Below, piece by piece: positions 26,591 through 38,960 of a stretch of DNA of 64,000 bases. Position numbers and translations under genes: made by a program. The stretch is from NCBI GenBank assembly GCA_029783825.1, contig JAREIK010002662.1:229001-293000 (forward strand), in the 5' to 3' direction. The notes beneath the pieces are model-generated. The model searched no databases and was not told the DNA's origin. It was given only the letters and a program-made list of their open reading frames with translations. The stretch's first letter is position 1; each line of letters opens with the position of its first letter. Source of the DNA: Sapria himalayana (lineage: Eukaryota > Streptophyta > Magnoliopsida > Malpighiales > Rafflesiaceae).

Positions 26591-27309
26591 TATTGTTCTC
26601 AATTAATAGATAAGTCAAGATGATTATATCTCTTAGCAAAAAAGTGAGCTTTACAATACTTAATAGTATCATCATATTCATATTTGATAATGTAAACTCG
26701 CTTGAAACTAATGGATTTATTATTAATAGGTACAAACACAATACTTTAGACGTTATTCTACTCTAATTCTATTAGTTCAACTTTAATCATATTTGTCAAT
26801 GTCGTTCAAAGATAACTTGAACATAAGTATGAGGTTCAAAATGACATATAATGTTAACTAGAATGGTATGGTGGTTTAAAATAAATGATAATATGAAATA
26901 CAACTAGAAATAAAATATTGGGTACATTTATATCTATTAATTGATTTTATTATTTAAATGTGCATGATAGCAAATTGGTATTTGACCATGAGGTGGTGCT
27001 AAATTGAAATGTAATGTGTGTAGGTATGAATTGTAGGAGAAAGCAAGTTCTTTGTGCCTCTAAGAAACAAATTTGTTCAAACATAATTAGAATTAATTAG
27101 AAGGAGAAGAAATCAAAGAAAATATGGTTTAACGAAGTCTAACATTTTTTTAATGGTGATGTAACAAATAAAATTGTATTATAAAAAATTATGAATGAGA
27201 TGGACAATATTCAACACTAACAACCAAACATTTTCAAATGATTGCGTAATGGTGGATGATTGTGCAAAAGTTCATAAGGCAATTTGTTGGATCATAATAT
27301 TGTACCGAG

Positions 27310-27945
27310 TTAATTAATGAGATATATAGTGATATATTTGTTTTCATCCCAAAAAGTAAAAATTAACCAAGATTGAAAATCTAAAGAATGAGCAACTAAT
27401 AGAATATAATGATGCTTTCGTTCAACTACTCCTATATGTTGTGGAGTCATAAACACATACATTGAAATAATTCTGCATGAATAGAAATTCACAAAAATGG
27501 TCCATGTGAATGATTTTTAACAAAAGCATTAAATTGAGTGTGAACAAACATATAAAAAGTTGATAAAATAATTTGAGTTTTTGATTTAATATTCATAAAA
27601 AACCACCCTTGTACACTTTGCAAAATTATCCATAATAATAAAAAAGAAATGTGCACCTAGATGTGTAGCAATTTTGAGAGACGGCCATATAACTCCATGC
27701 AATAAATCAAATGTAGCATAAGTAAATTTAAAGTTGCAAAACAATAGTAGTCTGGTTTGCTCACCCACAAAACAAACAATACAATTATTATAAAAGGAAT
27801 TATTATATTTACTTTTAGCGGAAATTGAGACAAATGTTTGAGGTGGATTTGCCATTAGTTTAAATGTAGTTATTATTTTTAACTTAGACTCGTAACAAAG
27901 GTCTTCATATTGCTTACCTGAGGCAATCATCTTTAACATGTCCAA
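27310..27945 (-). pseudogene. copia-4 integrase
   Basis: Two open stretches give the integrase. At 27586-27945: CIVCFVGEQTRLLLFCNFKF carries the C..C zinc-binding pair, followed by FDLLHGVIWPS (usual 'fdLiHsDvWGPs', with the first catalytic Asp region altered) and FFFIIMDNFAKCT. At 27310-27492: TPQHIGVVERKHHYILLVA, the 'TPQQNGvvERKHR' motif holding the catalytic Glu. The two are joined by a short broken part. In the family, integrase inserts the element's cDNA into the host chromosome. Confidence 0.75.
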
Positions 27946-28438
27946 CTATTAAAAGATACAACATATAGAAAAAATGGCACACAATTTGGAACATGATAAT
28001 TTGACTAACAAACATCAAATTTAAATAAAAGATGTGACACAAAACTTTATTTTATGTGTGATTACAAAGTTAAATGATATGGTTCTCGTAGTCATTATAT
28101 AGGATGAAGATTCATTATATAATTTTACAATTGATGATGTTAATATATTTGAGTGGATAAAAAAAGTAGAATTTCTGGTAATATGGCTTCTAGCTCTACT
28201 TTCTTATATTCAAATCATTGTGAAAATAGAATTATTTGCATTGGAACTAAAACAAACAAACATGTATTATTTGCATATCCATTATCATTACCAATGTTAT
28301 GATTAAGTGCCATCTAAGACATGGCAAAAATACATAATTCCAATCAATTAGGAATAAATCCATGTGCCACATTCAATGAGTTGTTATCTTGAGAATTAAC
28401 TCCACATGTAGATTGTAGAGACTTAGTTGCGTTGGAAA

Positions 28439-28644
28439 CATAAAAAATATGGATACTTATTATTAAAAAGATTCTTTTAATTCACTTGGCTTGCTAAGTT
28501 GTTGGAATTCATAAAAAATATGGATACTTATTATTGAGAAGATTCTTTTAATTAACTTGGCTTGCTAAGTTGTTGGAATTCATAAAAAATATGGATACTT
28601 ATTATTGAGAAGATTCTTTTAATTCACTTGGCTTGCTAAGTTGT
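28439..28644. repeat. 71-bp tandem repeat, 2.9 copies
   Basis: Units start at 28439, 28510 and 28581, each opening with 'cataaaaaatatggatactt' and ending '...gctaagttgttggaatt'. The units are nearly identical (a few single-base differences), far more alike than other repeats here, so the array is young or recently homogenised. It lies inside the gag side of copia-4. There are no unique spacers, so it is not CRISPR-like. Confidence 0.9.
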
Positions 28645-28720
28645 AAATCTAAATGTCATTTTTTAATCGACACCAATCTTTAGTGTATACTTTCTCTGAC
28701 ACCGTAATATGTTAAGAAGA

Positions 28721-29200
28721 GAACTTTGAAAGAAAATAAAATAACATAAAAACATATATCTTTTGATAATTACAAGCATACTACTAAGATGACATATAAA
28801 AATTGTATTAATTTAGACAACATAATCTAATTAAACTTTCTTTATATCAACTCAATATTTTCCATTTTTCTATTTCATTGAAATCTACAATTTTTTTAAT
28901 AAGACAATAAAGTGAGAATTGGAATTGAAAATGTGATACACAAGTAATTCTATTGAATGAGATGAAATAATACATGCACATATACACAAATAATAGTTTA
29001 AAAGAGACCTAAAACATTTAAACAATACATGAAAAATAACATCATCAAATGAATTGGGGTGGCTGATTTTCCCTTTAAGGTGGTGCTGGAAAAAAAATTT
29101 TAATTATATTTTTCAATTGAAATTATGATATAATATTAGCAAGATACAATGTCCCAATTTGAATTTCTTGTTGTTAAACTATTATAAAATATAAAAAAAA
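28721..29200. other. Stretch with no gene recognised
   Basis: AT-rich sequence between copia-4 and the LTR of copia-5. No protein motif or clear repeat was found. Confidence 0.4.
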
Positions 29201-31510
29201 GATAAATATATTTTTTCTTTGTATATGAAAAGAGGACAATTAACAAGAAAAAGAGGAAGTGACAAACAAATACAAAGAGAGAGAGAAAGAGAAGAGAACT
29301 TCTCATTCCATTATTAACATAAGTGAATACATGTACTTTTTATAGGCTTACCAAAGATTGTTTCATTCACTCATTTTAGTAGTGAGTTAAGAATACCATA
29401 AATTGAAAATCTTGATAAATATGAACAAGCTCATTTACCACTCACCTAAATATGTTATTTAAAATACCTCCCTACCGACTGACCAACATTAAGAATATGT
29501 AAACATTTCTAGTAAAATCCATTGATATAAAACCTAGTGATGATAAAAAGTATAATATTCATATGATGTTGTTGATTTCTTTTAGTCTATTAGAACAACC
29601 TTATTAAAAAACTTGCTAGTAAATCATAGTTGGATAAAACCTAAATGAAGGAAAAAAAAGTGCAATACACTAACATCTTCTCACAAACATGCTCCTCCTC
29701 ATGTTAATATCTTTAAGTTGATACATTTCAATCTTTTATATTAGCTTCTCGAATATTGAGGTTAGCAATGACTTCATAGATAAGTCTGCTAAATTATCAC
29801 ATGATATTTATTGAATATTAATTTCTCTACTTTTCTAGAGTTCATGTGTATAAAAGAACTTTAGAAAAATATGTTATGTTTTATCTCCCTTTATATAATT
29901 ATCATTGATATGTGTAATGCATAGAACACTATTTTCAAATAATATTGTCAAACTATCTTTTATCAAAAGGGGTCTACATGATTCTTATATATGTTGAATT
30001 ATAGAACTTAACCATATATATTCATGACTTATTTCATTAATTATTATAATCTTAGAATGATTTAAGATGTCACCATCATTTTCAACTTAAAGGATCTTCA
30101 TGGAATAGTAGTTCCATTATAATGAACATATACATTGTTTGTGATCTAGCCATATGTGGGTATAAAAGGTAGCCTATATTAGCATATCCAAATAATGACT
30201 ATTTTGATTATTTAGAGTAAAATATATCTATATTAGTTGTTCCTTGGCAGTAGCACAATATTTGCTTGATACAATTCCAGTATGCATAGGACAAAAACTT
30301 CACCTTGATAATAAATTGATAGAAAAAAAATGATATTTGAGCAAATATAGTTAGCAAGATACACAAGTATACCAAATACACTAAGATATAGTACTTTAGG
30401 ACTAAGCTATTCTTCACCCTTTTCAAAATGGTGAAATGATTCCTTTTTTTCATATCAAGTGAATGAATAATCATTGATGAAGGTAAACTTCATGTTTTAT
30501 TCATATACAGATATTTTAATATATTTTGAGTTAATGTTAAATGTGAGCTAAAATTCTAGTATGAAAATGCTTGATTGTAAGGCCAAAAAACAAATTTGTT
30601 TTTCCTAGAACCTTCATCTCAAATTCTTTTTTTAAATATTTTGTTGTTCTTATGAACTCTTTAAGAGTCTTAATTAAAATCAACATATATAATAATAAAT
30701 ACAAATCTAGTTTTTGATTTTTTAATAAAAATACATAAACATAGAGGGATGTTTGCATACCATTCTTTTAATAAGTAGCCATGAAAGTGATTATACCACG
30801 CATGTCCGAATTACTTCAATTCATATGGAGATTATTGTAATTTGGCTAAGGAAGTATTACAAGGCTTTGTATTATTTACTTCATGAATGTTAAATCCGTA
30901 ATGGTTTTTTTAATATATGTCATTATCTATTGCTCCATATAGATAAGATGTGATGACATGTATGAGACATATATTTAATCCTTAGAGACAACTAAACTTG
31001 TTAGAAAGTAGAAAATGATTAGTCCATGGCAAAAGAATATGTTTCCTTGGAGTAAATACAAAATATTTACAAGAAGCCTTGTGCTACACTACATGCTTTA
31101 TAACTTATAATCTCAATAATTTCACTGCACTTTTGTACCAAAGTATTTGTCCTCTAGGAATATTATTCCGTGCTAAAGTATTTGTAGTCAAGATATATAG
31201 CTTTATCACTTTCAATATATCAATAAAAATATTTGGTAATTGCTTTGCAAGATTATATAAATGAATGATCCTTTGAACTTCTAGTTCACTTTGAATTATA
31301 TGAGGATCAAAATAAAATATTGTAAATGCATTCCAAGTAATTTATTATTGCCCTTATGAAACTAACTTTTCTTCCCCCATTAGAGGGATCACACTTACAT
31401 TAAAATGACAATCTATAAAGTGAGATATAAAAACATCTCTTGTTAAGGATTCAAGATATTTTGTGTTAGATGGAAAATCAAAATCCACATAAATCCCAAG
31501 ACTTCACTGG
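29200..31510 (-). mobile_element. copia-5: Ty1/copia remnant, integrase end to 3' LTR
   Basis: From right to left on the minus strand: integrase C-terminal and linker (31510-31080, with ELEVQRIIHLYNLAKQLPNI, a marker of a particular plant copia lineage), reverse transcriptase (30780-30200), RNase H (30200-29700) and an LTR-like end with TATA-like CTATAAAAAG at about 29337-29347 and a 'tctctctcttt' run. The gag, protease and integrase core are missing; the sequence to the right is repeats. Confidence 0.7.
29700..30780 (-). pseudogene. copia-5 reverse transcriptase and RNase H
   Basis: At 30537-30758 the RT segment YLKKEFEMKVLGKTNLFFGL matches 'yLkkeFeMKDLGkt.fcLGlqi', with the Asp of MKDLG changed to Val. 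Just upstream the YVDD box survives only as YVD followed by a frameshift. At 30208-30474 comes the C-terminal part ending CQGTTNIDIFYSK ('LKGT...GLfYs'). RNase H follows in broken frames at 30200-29850, with NDNYIKGDKT and KFFYTHEL matching the 'egYIKGDrTKHI.pKFFyTHdL' motif of this lineage. Confidence 0.75.
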
Positions 31511-31612
31511 GGCCCTATTTAGTGTATAGGTACAATTAGTATATAGACATTCATCATTAGCTATTGGTTGAATATGAATTAAAAAGGAGAGTATTCATCA
31601 TAAGCTATTGGT

Positions 31613-32083
31613 CAAATATGAATTAAGATCGCAACATGCATAATAGCATGTCTCAAGACATTCTCTCTAAGAATATTGGTCTCTTAAATATTCATTGCTA
31701 ATTGAAGATCTAACTATAAATTTACCTTGTGAGCATTTAGTACATAAGTATTCATCACAAAAAACCCATGAGAAGTTTAAATATTTATAATCTATTTTAA
31801 TAAAATAAATAAAATGAGCAAAGAAATAAAAAGTATGCCATTCATAAATCGAATATGAATTAAGATCACAACATGCATAATAGCATGCCTCTAGGCATTC
31901 TCTCTAAGAATATCGATCTCTTAAATATTCATTGCTAATTGATGATACTATCAATGTACATCCTGAGCATGTAGTACATAAGTATTCATTAGGCAAAAAA
32001 AAACCATTAGAAATTTAAATATTTATAATTTTTGTTAATAAAACAAATAAATTGAGTAGTGAAATAAAAAGTATGACATTCAT
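31613..32083. repeat. 237-bp tandem duplication
   Basis: Unit 1 starts at 31613 and unit 2 at 31850. Both contain 'gcaacatgcataatagcatg'-type and 'ttaaatattcattgctaatt' blocks, and both end with 'aagtatg.cattcat'. The two units are diverged by scattered substitutions and small indels. A further partial start lies at about 31545-31610. No coding content was seen. Confidence 0.8.
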
Positions 32084-32119
32084 GATTTTATTTTATTGAA
32101 TACAATAGAGAAAGGAGAA

Positions 32120-32121
<2 letters not shown>

Positions 32122-32171
<50 letters not shown>
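32122..32171. repeat. (TA)n microsatellite
   Basis: An uninterrupted AT dinucleotide run of about 50 bases. Confidence 0.95.
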
Positions 32172-32172
<1 letters not shown>

Positions 32173-32513
32173 GGAAAACTATGTTTATGGACCCCAAAAT
32201 TAAAATATTTGCATTTTGTGAACCATAAAATTTTAGGTTTAGGGATTAGTGCATCAAACACAAAATAAGTGAGTATTAATGCATCCAATTTTACTTTCCT
32301 ATATATGTTATATCATGATAAAAAGAATTTAAATCTCTTATGATAAAAATATTTACATCTCAACACGCTACATAACAAGAATGATAAAAATATTTAAATC
32401 TCAACACGCTACATGATAAAAAGAATGAAAAAAAATATTTAAATATCTTATTAACTTGTATACCATGATAAGTTATATCATGGTATACACTATATATATC
32501 ATGAAACATATCT

Positions 32514-32514
<1 letters not shown>

Positions 32515-32558
<44 letters not shown>
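32515..32558. repeat. (TA)n microsatellite
   Basis: A second uninterrupted AT dinucleotide run of about 44 bases. Confidence 0.95.
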
Positions 32559-32560
<2 letters not shown>

Positions 32561-32636
32561 GATACATATCATTATATAACTATATATATGTTTTTATATA
32601 TGTATATTTGCTTATAGTTATATATTCATATAGTGA

Positions 32637-32662
32637 TACACACACACACACACACACACACA
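32637..32662. repeat. (CA)13 microsatellite
   Basis: A run of alternating A and C of about 26 bases, followed by further 'tatata' and 'catata' sequence; another short TA run lies at about 32835-32856. Confidence 0.95.
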
Positions 32663-33256
32663 AAAACATATATTTATATGTAGTTATATATAGTTATATA
32701 CATATTATTATATATATACATATATATACCTATATGTATGTGCATGTGTGTATATTATTATTTCATCTAACTATTATGTGTGTATCTACATAACAAGATA
32801 TATGGCATATATATGAATATGCATAACTTGGTAACTATATATATATATATATATATAATTATATAGATATCCCAATGCATATATATACAAAACTTGATAA
32901 CTATAAATAACTTTATATTTGAATATAAACACATAGACTACTATGCATATATGTAACATCAAAAGCATTAAAGTGGGTAGATGAACTTTAGCATTTCCCA
33001 CATCATGAATTCCCTATGGGATTTTCAAATTTTCTTCTATATAAAGTAGAGTCTCTCATTATTTTTAATATATTCCAAACCCAAGTTTCTTTAGTTTAAA
33101 TTTCATTTATTGTCTAGTTTATTTTATATAATTACTTTATAATTTTTTATATCAAATTATTGTTGTGAGTTCTATAATTATAATAGTGACATTATATGTG
33201 AAGTTTAGGATCATAACTTTTGTGGTGAGTCCATATCTAATTAAAGTTTTGTCAAA

Positions 33257-33270
33257 TGGGTAATAAGAGC
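33257..33270 (+). other. copia-1 primer-binding site (degenerate)
   Basis: tgggtaataagagc followed by ttaaaggtat resembles the copia primer site TGGTATCAGAGC, which pairs with the initiator Met-tRNA 3' end. The distance to gag (about 150 bases) is normal. Five or so bases differ from the standard site. Confidence 0.6.
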
Positions 33271-33419
33271 TTAAAGGTATATGATTTTTAAGAGGGACTA
33301 TTATGATCACTCTACATATTTGGAAACATTTCTAATACATATAACATAAATAATTACTACTATTCTCATGTATTACTCATTTTAAAGATTAAAAAAAAAT
33401 GATAGCAAAATTTGTAGGA

Positions 33420-34640
33420 TAAAAATCTAATGAAAGCAATTTTGGCCTATGGAAGATGAAGATCAAAATATCTTGAAGAAGAAAATTTACCTAGAAGCAA
33501 TTGGAATGAGGCCAAAAAATATTGAGGAAAAGAAGTGAGATCAAATGGATGGTGATGCTATTGCAAACATATTTGGTAGTGACAGATAATATATTGTCAA
33601 ATATATATAAATTACAAAAAAAGAAAAGAAATTTGGGATACTTTGACAAAAAATTTATGAAGTCAAGTCATTACACAATAAATTTATTTCGAGGAGAAAG
33701 ATTTATAGTTTTTAAATGTCTGAATCCCCTTCAATGTTAGCATACACCAACATTCTGAAAATATAATTCTTTCAATTGTCATCTAAAGATCACAACATAG
33801 GAGAAAAAATGTGCTTAATATTTATTCCTAAGTCTACTAGATCAATTTGACTATCTCATCATAAATATGGTCAATAATTATATGAGAGAAAATTAAGACT
33901 TTAATAATGTTCTAATTACTATACTTGAAGAAGAAAGTAGACATAAAATTAATAAAGATAATATATTTTATTTTCGGAAAACTAGGGCTTTGATTGTCTC
34001 CCAAAGAAGAGTAGTAGAATGTAAATTTAGTAGAGGTGTCAACTGGGCCGGGCCGGCACGGAAATTCCCGTGCCCGGGTTCGTGACGTGCCGTGCCGAGG
34101 CCAACCGAGCCTCGTGTCATGCCTGGCCCGGCACAATACCTCGGCATAAGCACAAAAACCAATTTTTTTTTAAAAAAAAATTAGGGTTGCGGGGGCACCG
34201 AAACCCCAATTTTTTTTTTAAATCAGGGTTTAAGGCACGCCGAAACCCTGATTTCTTTAAATTAGGGGTTCGGCACGATGGTGCACAGCCGATCTCCTAA
34301 TTTTTTTTATATTAGAGGTTCGGCCCGACTGGCCGAACCCGGAGGATTCGTGCCAAGGGCCCGTGCCGGGCTGACCTCCACAGAATCGTGCCGGGCCATG
34401 TATGACATGATACAGTAACCGTGTCATGCCTGGCCTAGCACGAAAGCACGGTCAGGCCGGCCCTGCACGTCCTATTTGACACCTCTAGAATTTAGTGAGA
34501 GTCAATAAAAATAGGAGAAAGTCATTGGGTAACAAGAATGTGAAATTCTATTATTATGAAAACAAGAACATATAAAAAAAGTATTTTAGTATTACAAAGG
34601 AAACAAAGAGAAATATATAAGAAGAAATGAATTAGTCATC
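33420..34640 (+). pseudogene. copia-1 gag (split by a small hAT element)
   Basis: Broken frames give NFGLWKMKIKIS near 33440-33475 (gag 'NF..Wk.km'), then SFDYLIINMVNNY and ITILEEESRHKINKD at about 33842-33960 ('fd.v...Ll.EE.R...'). A degenerate zinc knuckle lies near 34530-34600, with most Cys changed to Tyr or Phe. The 457-bp hAT element sits between the EE.R segment and the knuckle. Stops interrupt throughout. Confidence 0.65.
34031..34487. mobile_element. Small non-autonomous hAT element (MITE-like), in copia-1 gag
   Basis: The ends are tagaggtgtcaa and ttgacacctcta, a 12-bp perfect inverted repeat. Flanks are aaatttag (34023-34030) and gaatttag (34488-34495), an 8-bp target duplication with one change, the size expected for hAT. 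The interior is GC-rich with 'ggcccggcac'-type subterminal repeats and contains no transposase. Open frames inside are composition artefacts. Confidence 0.9.
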
Positions 34641-34699
34641 AAATACTCTAGATTATGTGGCAAGTACTCTAGGTAATAATGCAATTTATATAGTCAGCA

Positions 34700-36250
34700 A
34701 CAATTACAAAATGAAGAAAAAGATTTATTGGTTTCTAGCTGATGGACTCATGAGTAATATGACATGAATTCTCGAAGAGAATAATTCTATCAATATGAAC
34801 CCATCTTAGACTAATTTGTGTTCATAAGAAATGATCAAACCATAGAAATTACTAGTATTAGTTTATCAGAATCAAGATATATAATGATACGATATGCATA
34901 TTTCAAGGAGATGTCATGTTCAAAATCTATTGTCTTTAGGAGAATTAGATAATGATGGATGCAAAACTCATGTTCAAAATGAGACTATGAAAAAAGTGAA
35001 AGGAGCACTTGTAATGATGATGTTTCATCATAATTTTGTATGCTCATAAAAAAAACATATAAAGATTGATAGAATAATTAATGATGATGTGGCATTATAA
35101 ACTTAATCACATGTCAGATTGATTTTTGAAAATTTGTATAGGACGAACTTTTTCTAAAGCTAAAAAGGTATCATTACACTTTTGTGAGCATCGTATTACT
35201 AGTAAGTAGAGATTGAAGTTCAATAATTCTAATTCTAGAAGTAAATCTATCTTAGAATTGATTCATTCTGAAATTTGGAAAGCACTAATATTATTACTAG
35301 GAAGTGCAAAAATATTTCATATCCTTTATTGGTGACAACTCTAAAAGTTGTTGGATGTATCCAATCAAGAAGAAAGTGGGCGTGTTTTCATTTTTTTAAA
35401 ATATTTAAATTAAATGTTAAAAGAATATCAACTATCAAGGACTAATAATGTGAGAACATATTAGTAGTAAATTTGATATCATTTATCAACAAGAAGCATC
35501 AAGAATAGTATATAATGGCATATACTCCGCAACAAAACATTATTGCAGAAAGGATAAATAGAACCATGTAATAACTAACAAGAGGCATCTTAAGTGCTAT
35601 GGGAATGGTTAATTTATTTTGGGTATAAGAAGTCAAAACTACCTAGATCAATTTGTCACTATCAACTAAGATTGACTTGATGACGCTGATGAAAATATAG
35701 ATTGGTAAGCTATTTGACTATCCTAACTGATGCTCATTTGGAAATCATATGTACAATATCCAAGAAAGATTAAAACTAGATTTTAAATTCAAAAAATGCA
35801 TATTATAGGACATGATAATGGAGGAAAAAGATATAGCATACAAGAAAGCTTATTATCATTAGAGATGTAAGAAGATATACTACAACAAAAAGAAAGAAAT
35901 AATTTTAAGATTGAGTTTTATTGTAAACAAATAGTTAAAATGTGAATTACTAGAGCACCATACACAATTACCCGATATGTTCGAGGTATTTGGGGTACAA
36001 CAATCAAATATAGATAGGAAAGAGCTAATAAGGTACCTAGAGTATGTGATGAAGAGAAATATTGCATGCTATCTACAAAAAAAGGTTGGAGAGTTGAGAT
36101 CTTATTATAAGGCTACAAAAAAGCCAAGATGCTTCTCTTTAGATGACAATAATATAGAAAGGAATTTAAGCTCTTCATATAACCAAGACTCTAAATCTTG
36201 TTTTTCTACTACAGAAAAAATCTATTAGAAATAGATGAGTGCATAAGATC
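34700..36250 (+). pseudogene. copia-1 protease and integrase
   Basis: WFLADGLMSNMT (about 34729-34764) corresponds to the protease 'W.lDSGaS.HMT', with the catalytic Asp-Ser-Gly altered. LWHYKLNHMSD (about 35089-35122) is the pre-integrase 'lWH.RLgHmS', followed by CEHRITSK and ILELIHSEIWKAL ('iLd.iHsDlWGp'). QQNIIAERINRT (about 35530-35566) is the integrase 'QQNGvaERmNRT' with the catalytic Glu in place. A long AT-rich broken tail leads to 36250. Confidence 0.75.
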
Positions 36251-36289
36251 AAGCATAATATTAATGATCAATTGGGGTTATATCATGCA

Positions 36290-36690
36290 TGACTATTGGT
36301 CAAAGAATATGCTCAAAAAGAAGACATCGATTTCAATGAAATAATTTTTTTCTATTATTCGACTTACAATAGTTCTGATAATCCAGATAATGTGTTCTAT
36401 TTATATACTTGATTTACAATTAGAGTAATTAGACATAAAACAACATATCTTCATGAAAAATGCAAAGAAGAAATATATATTGTAACCAGAAGGTTTTGTA
36501 AAAAAAGAAAAATATTGGGTTGAAAATTAAACAAATCTCTATGACCTCACACTAGCACTGAGATACTAGTATAAAAATTCAATATTTAGATCATGAGTCT
36601 TCCATATTATAGACTTAATTCATATCCTTGTGCATGTTATAAGAAATATGAAGATGATGATTTTTTGTATCATATTAATTAAATGTAGAT
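36290..36690 (+). pseudogene. copia-1 reverse transcriptase, first part
   Basis: KEYAQKEDIDFNE (about 36301-36340) matches 'kGyaQkeGiDYnE', and EEIYIVTRRFCKK (about 36467-36505) matches 'EEIYM.QPEGF'. The following frame leads to ...L-N-V-D at 36679-36690, the start of the YVDD active-site box. Exactly there the large hAT element begins; the box continues at 43319. Confidence 0.75.
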
Positions 36691-37679
36691 CAGAGATATC
36701 AAGTGGGCTAGGCAGCTCAAGCATGGAACAAGCACAACATGAACCATGCTAGGCCCAACAAACCATGGCATATTACCATGCATAGATTATGGTTGTGCCA
36801 AGCATATAAGCATGGCAAATGGCACGTGCAAGGCATGTTTTTAAAAAATTAGGTGTTCTGCCAAAATAATGGCATGATCCATTATAGGCTATTTTTTGGT
36901 AACTTAGCTCCCCCCCAGGCCCTGATAATGATAGTGACAAGATAGTGTATGTTGCTGTCATGTTGATAAAAAAATAAAATAAAAAAGTTATTGTTTAGAG
37001 CTATCATATTTCTTCCAATGAATCTTAGGTAGAAATCCAATGATCGTTGGATATCTGCCATATTTTTATTAAAATAAATAAAAAAAATCATCAAATTTTT
37101 TTTATATATTTATTTTATTAACATTTTAGTTTTTCATAGTTAATCTTTAAACTATTCTCTTCTCCTCTTCTCTTAGTGCTCTATAATTAACATTGTGTCT
37201 AGTTTTCAATTCTTCTTAAACTAATTGTAATTTTTATTTTATGGAGCAGAGCATCACTTGTATCCAAGTATTTTGTGATGAAGAGCATCTAAGTGCGAGA
37301 ATATAATGTACATGTACAACATCCAAATTATCTATTGTGCAAAGAAAATTAGGGTACACTTTGCAATTTATTTTTTATAATTTTTTTATTTAGTATCTTA
37401 GATTAATAATTAAATAAAAATATAAGTAAAACTAAAAAAATAATGTTTAGTGAATTTAATAAAAATAAATTAGATTTATACATAGTTAATAATGATAATC
37501 TAACTTAAAAGTTCGAGACCAAAACTAGGTTATTTCATATAGTCTCAATCCATTTGCCTAAAAAACATAAAAATATGTGAATTTTGGTAGTCCATACACA
37601 CTTTAACATAATTAAAAAAATAAAAATCCTATGTGTATTGAATAATATCTATAAAAGAATACATATTATAAAAAAATAT

Positions 37680-38960
37680 ATCCATGTCTAAGTACTGGTG
37701 GATCTAGCCACTACAAGAGACGTACAATTTAATTCACTGAAAAATATAGTGCATTAATCTCAAGCAAACCTAACTTTATAGCTAAGTCTTTTAAGTTAGA
37801 TAAAATATAGGTTCATTGATTTCCTTCATTTATCACAATGAGTTTGATAAATGAAGACTTGACTAAATTTATTACTATTATGAGTCTTTCGATTAAATTT
37901 TTAGAGGATCTTAGAATAGTCAATAGTATAAAAACTACTTTTTCTACCTACTTATCAAAGAATTCATAAATCTATAATAGGAATAATCTAATAAAATAGT
38001 TTTAATTATAAAAATAATAAGTAATTAACAAACTTAGAAAACATAATAGAATAGTATATATGACGTTTGACATATAAAATAGTCATGATGACATATCATT
38101 CTCATGCCTCACTATCCATATAGTCGATTTTTAAGTGGAAACTACATATAATAATTTTAGAATTTCTTAAGATATTCCCTTTTCATTATATCCCCACCAT
38201 ATATGAGTATCTAATGAGGATCTTTAGAAAAAATGATATTCAAAAAAAAATATTTAATATCACATTCAATAATACTTCAAATAATAGTATCACCATTAAC
38301 ATATTAGTTAGAATTATTAGAGATGAACCCTTAGTTAATATTTTTTTATGTTAGGTGTATGTGTCACATAATTAACTTAATACTGTAAGTGGGAACAAAA
38401 ATGTTTTTCTTCACATTAGAAAATATAAGAAATTTACTAAATTACCTTATGATTCATAGTAGACAACATGAGTTCCATACTCTATGTTTGTTAAGGGGCC
38501 TAAAAAAAATTCCAAATGGATGTTTGAAAATGTTTGAATTTGCCTACTTGATGTTAAAGTCATATGTTGGCTACTAGCACATGATATTTGACTACATCAA
38601 TAGTAATATTGATATAATTGTTATTGATGATTCATATTGGAAAACAATAATTTTATTTTTGAAATCTCTAAAGATTTTTTATGATATGATAAAAATGTGT
38701 TTATCTATCCACTCTCACTACTTTCGTTATACTTCGGTGCATATGCGATATTAGTAGTATGTTTAACATGTATAGAGGACACCCTGATTTTAGTATAATG
38801 TCGATTGAGATGAAAACCAAGTATTAAAAATACTAGTCATCCATTCAATCTCTTTATTGTGTCCAGTGCTAGCAATAGAATCAAACTTGATGATATGAAC
38901 TAGATTACTAAATTAGGCTGACCACCTTATTTGTCATGTATCATGTATTATGTGTGTTTA
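37680..38960 (+). pseudogene. Outer hAT transposase remnant
   Basis: Plus-strand broken frames give blocks of a plant hAT transposase: a possible BED-finger end near 37690-37730, a segment near 37850-37920 resembling the 'mII...lPf..vE..gF' N-terminal motif, MFEFAYLMLKSYVGY (about 38530-38575, usual 'RWNSTYlML......Y'), FLKSLKIFYDMIKMCLS (about 38655-38706, usual 'FLkpFydaT...S') and EMKTKY near 38812-38830 ('.EMktKY.KYW'). The C-terminal dimerisation segment is not found. The inner hAT copy has the same blocks in the same wording, so both come from one subfamily. Confidence 0.65.

Larger units (their letters stand above)
26590..28720 (-). mobile_element. copia-4: Ty1/copia remnant (pre-integrase, integrase, start of RT)
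   Basis: The order on the minus strand is as expected for copia: pre-integrase and integrase zinc region and core (27945 down to 27310), integrase C-terminal segment ELLHNHPPLRNHLKMFGC near 27230-27290, then the start of reverse transcriptase (VPINNKSISFKRVYIIKYEY, about 26640-26740). The rest of the reverse transcriptase is missing. The gag side (28000-28700) is unreadable and contains a 71-bp tandem repeat. It is not the same element as copia-5, whose RT and RNase H lie upstream on the same strand, in the wrong order for a single element. Confidence 0.65.

Noticed and set aside
28439..28644. Regular direct repeats considered as a CRISPR-like array
   Set aside because: Units are contiguous with no unique spacers, in a plant nuclear context.
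26600..31510. copia-4 and copia-5 taken as one element
   Set aside because: On the minus strand RT and RNase H of copia-5 precede the integrase of copia-4, the reverse of copia order, and an LTR-like end lies between them.
33912..34300. Overlapping open frames rich in Arg, Pro and Gly
   Set aside because: They arise from the GC-rich hAT mini-element and its flanks, on both strands and in several frames; no protein family fits.
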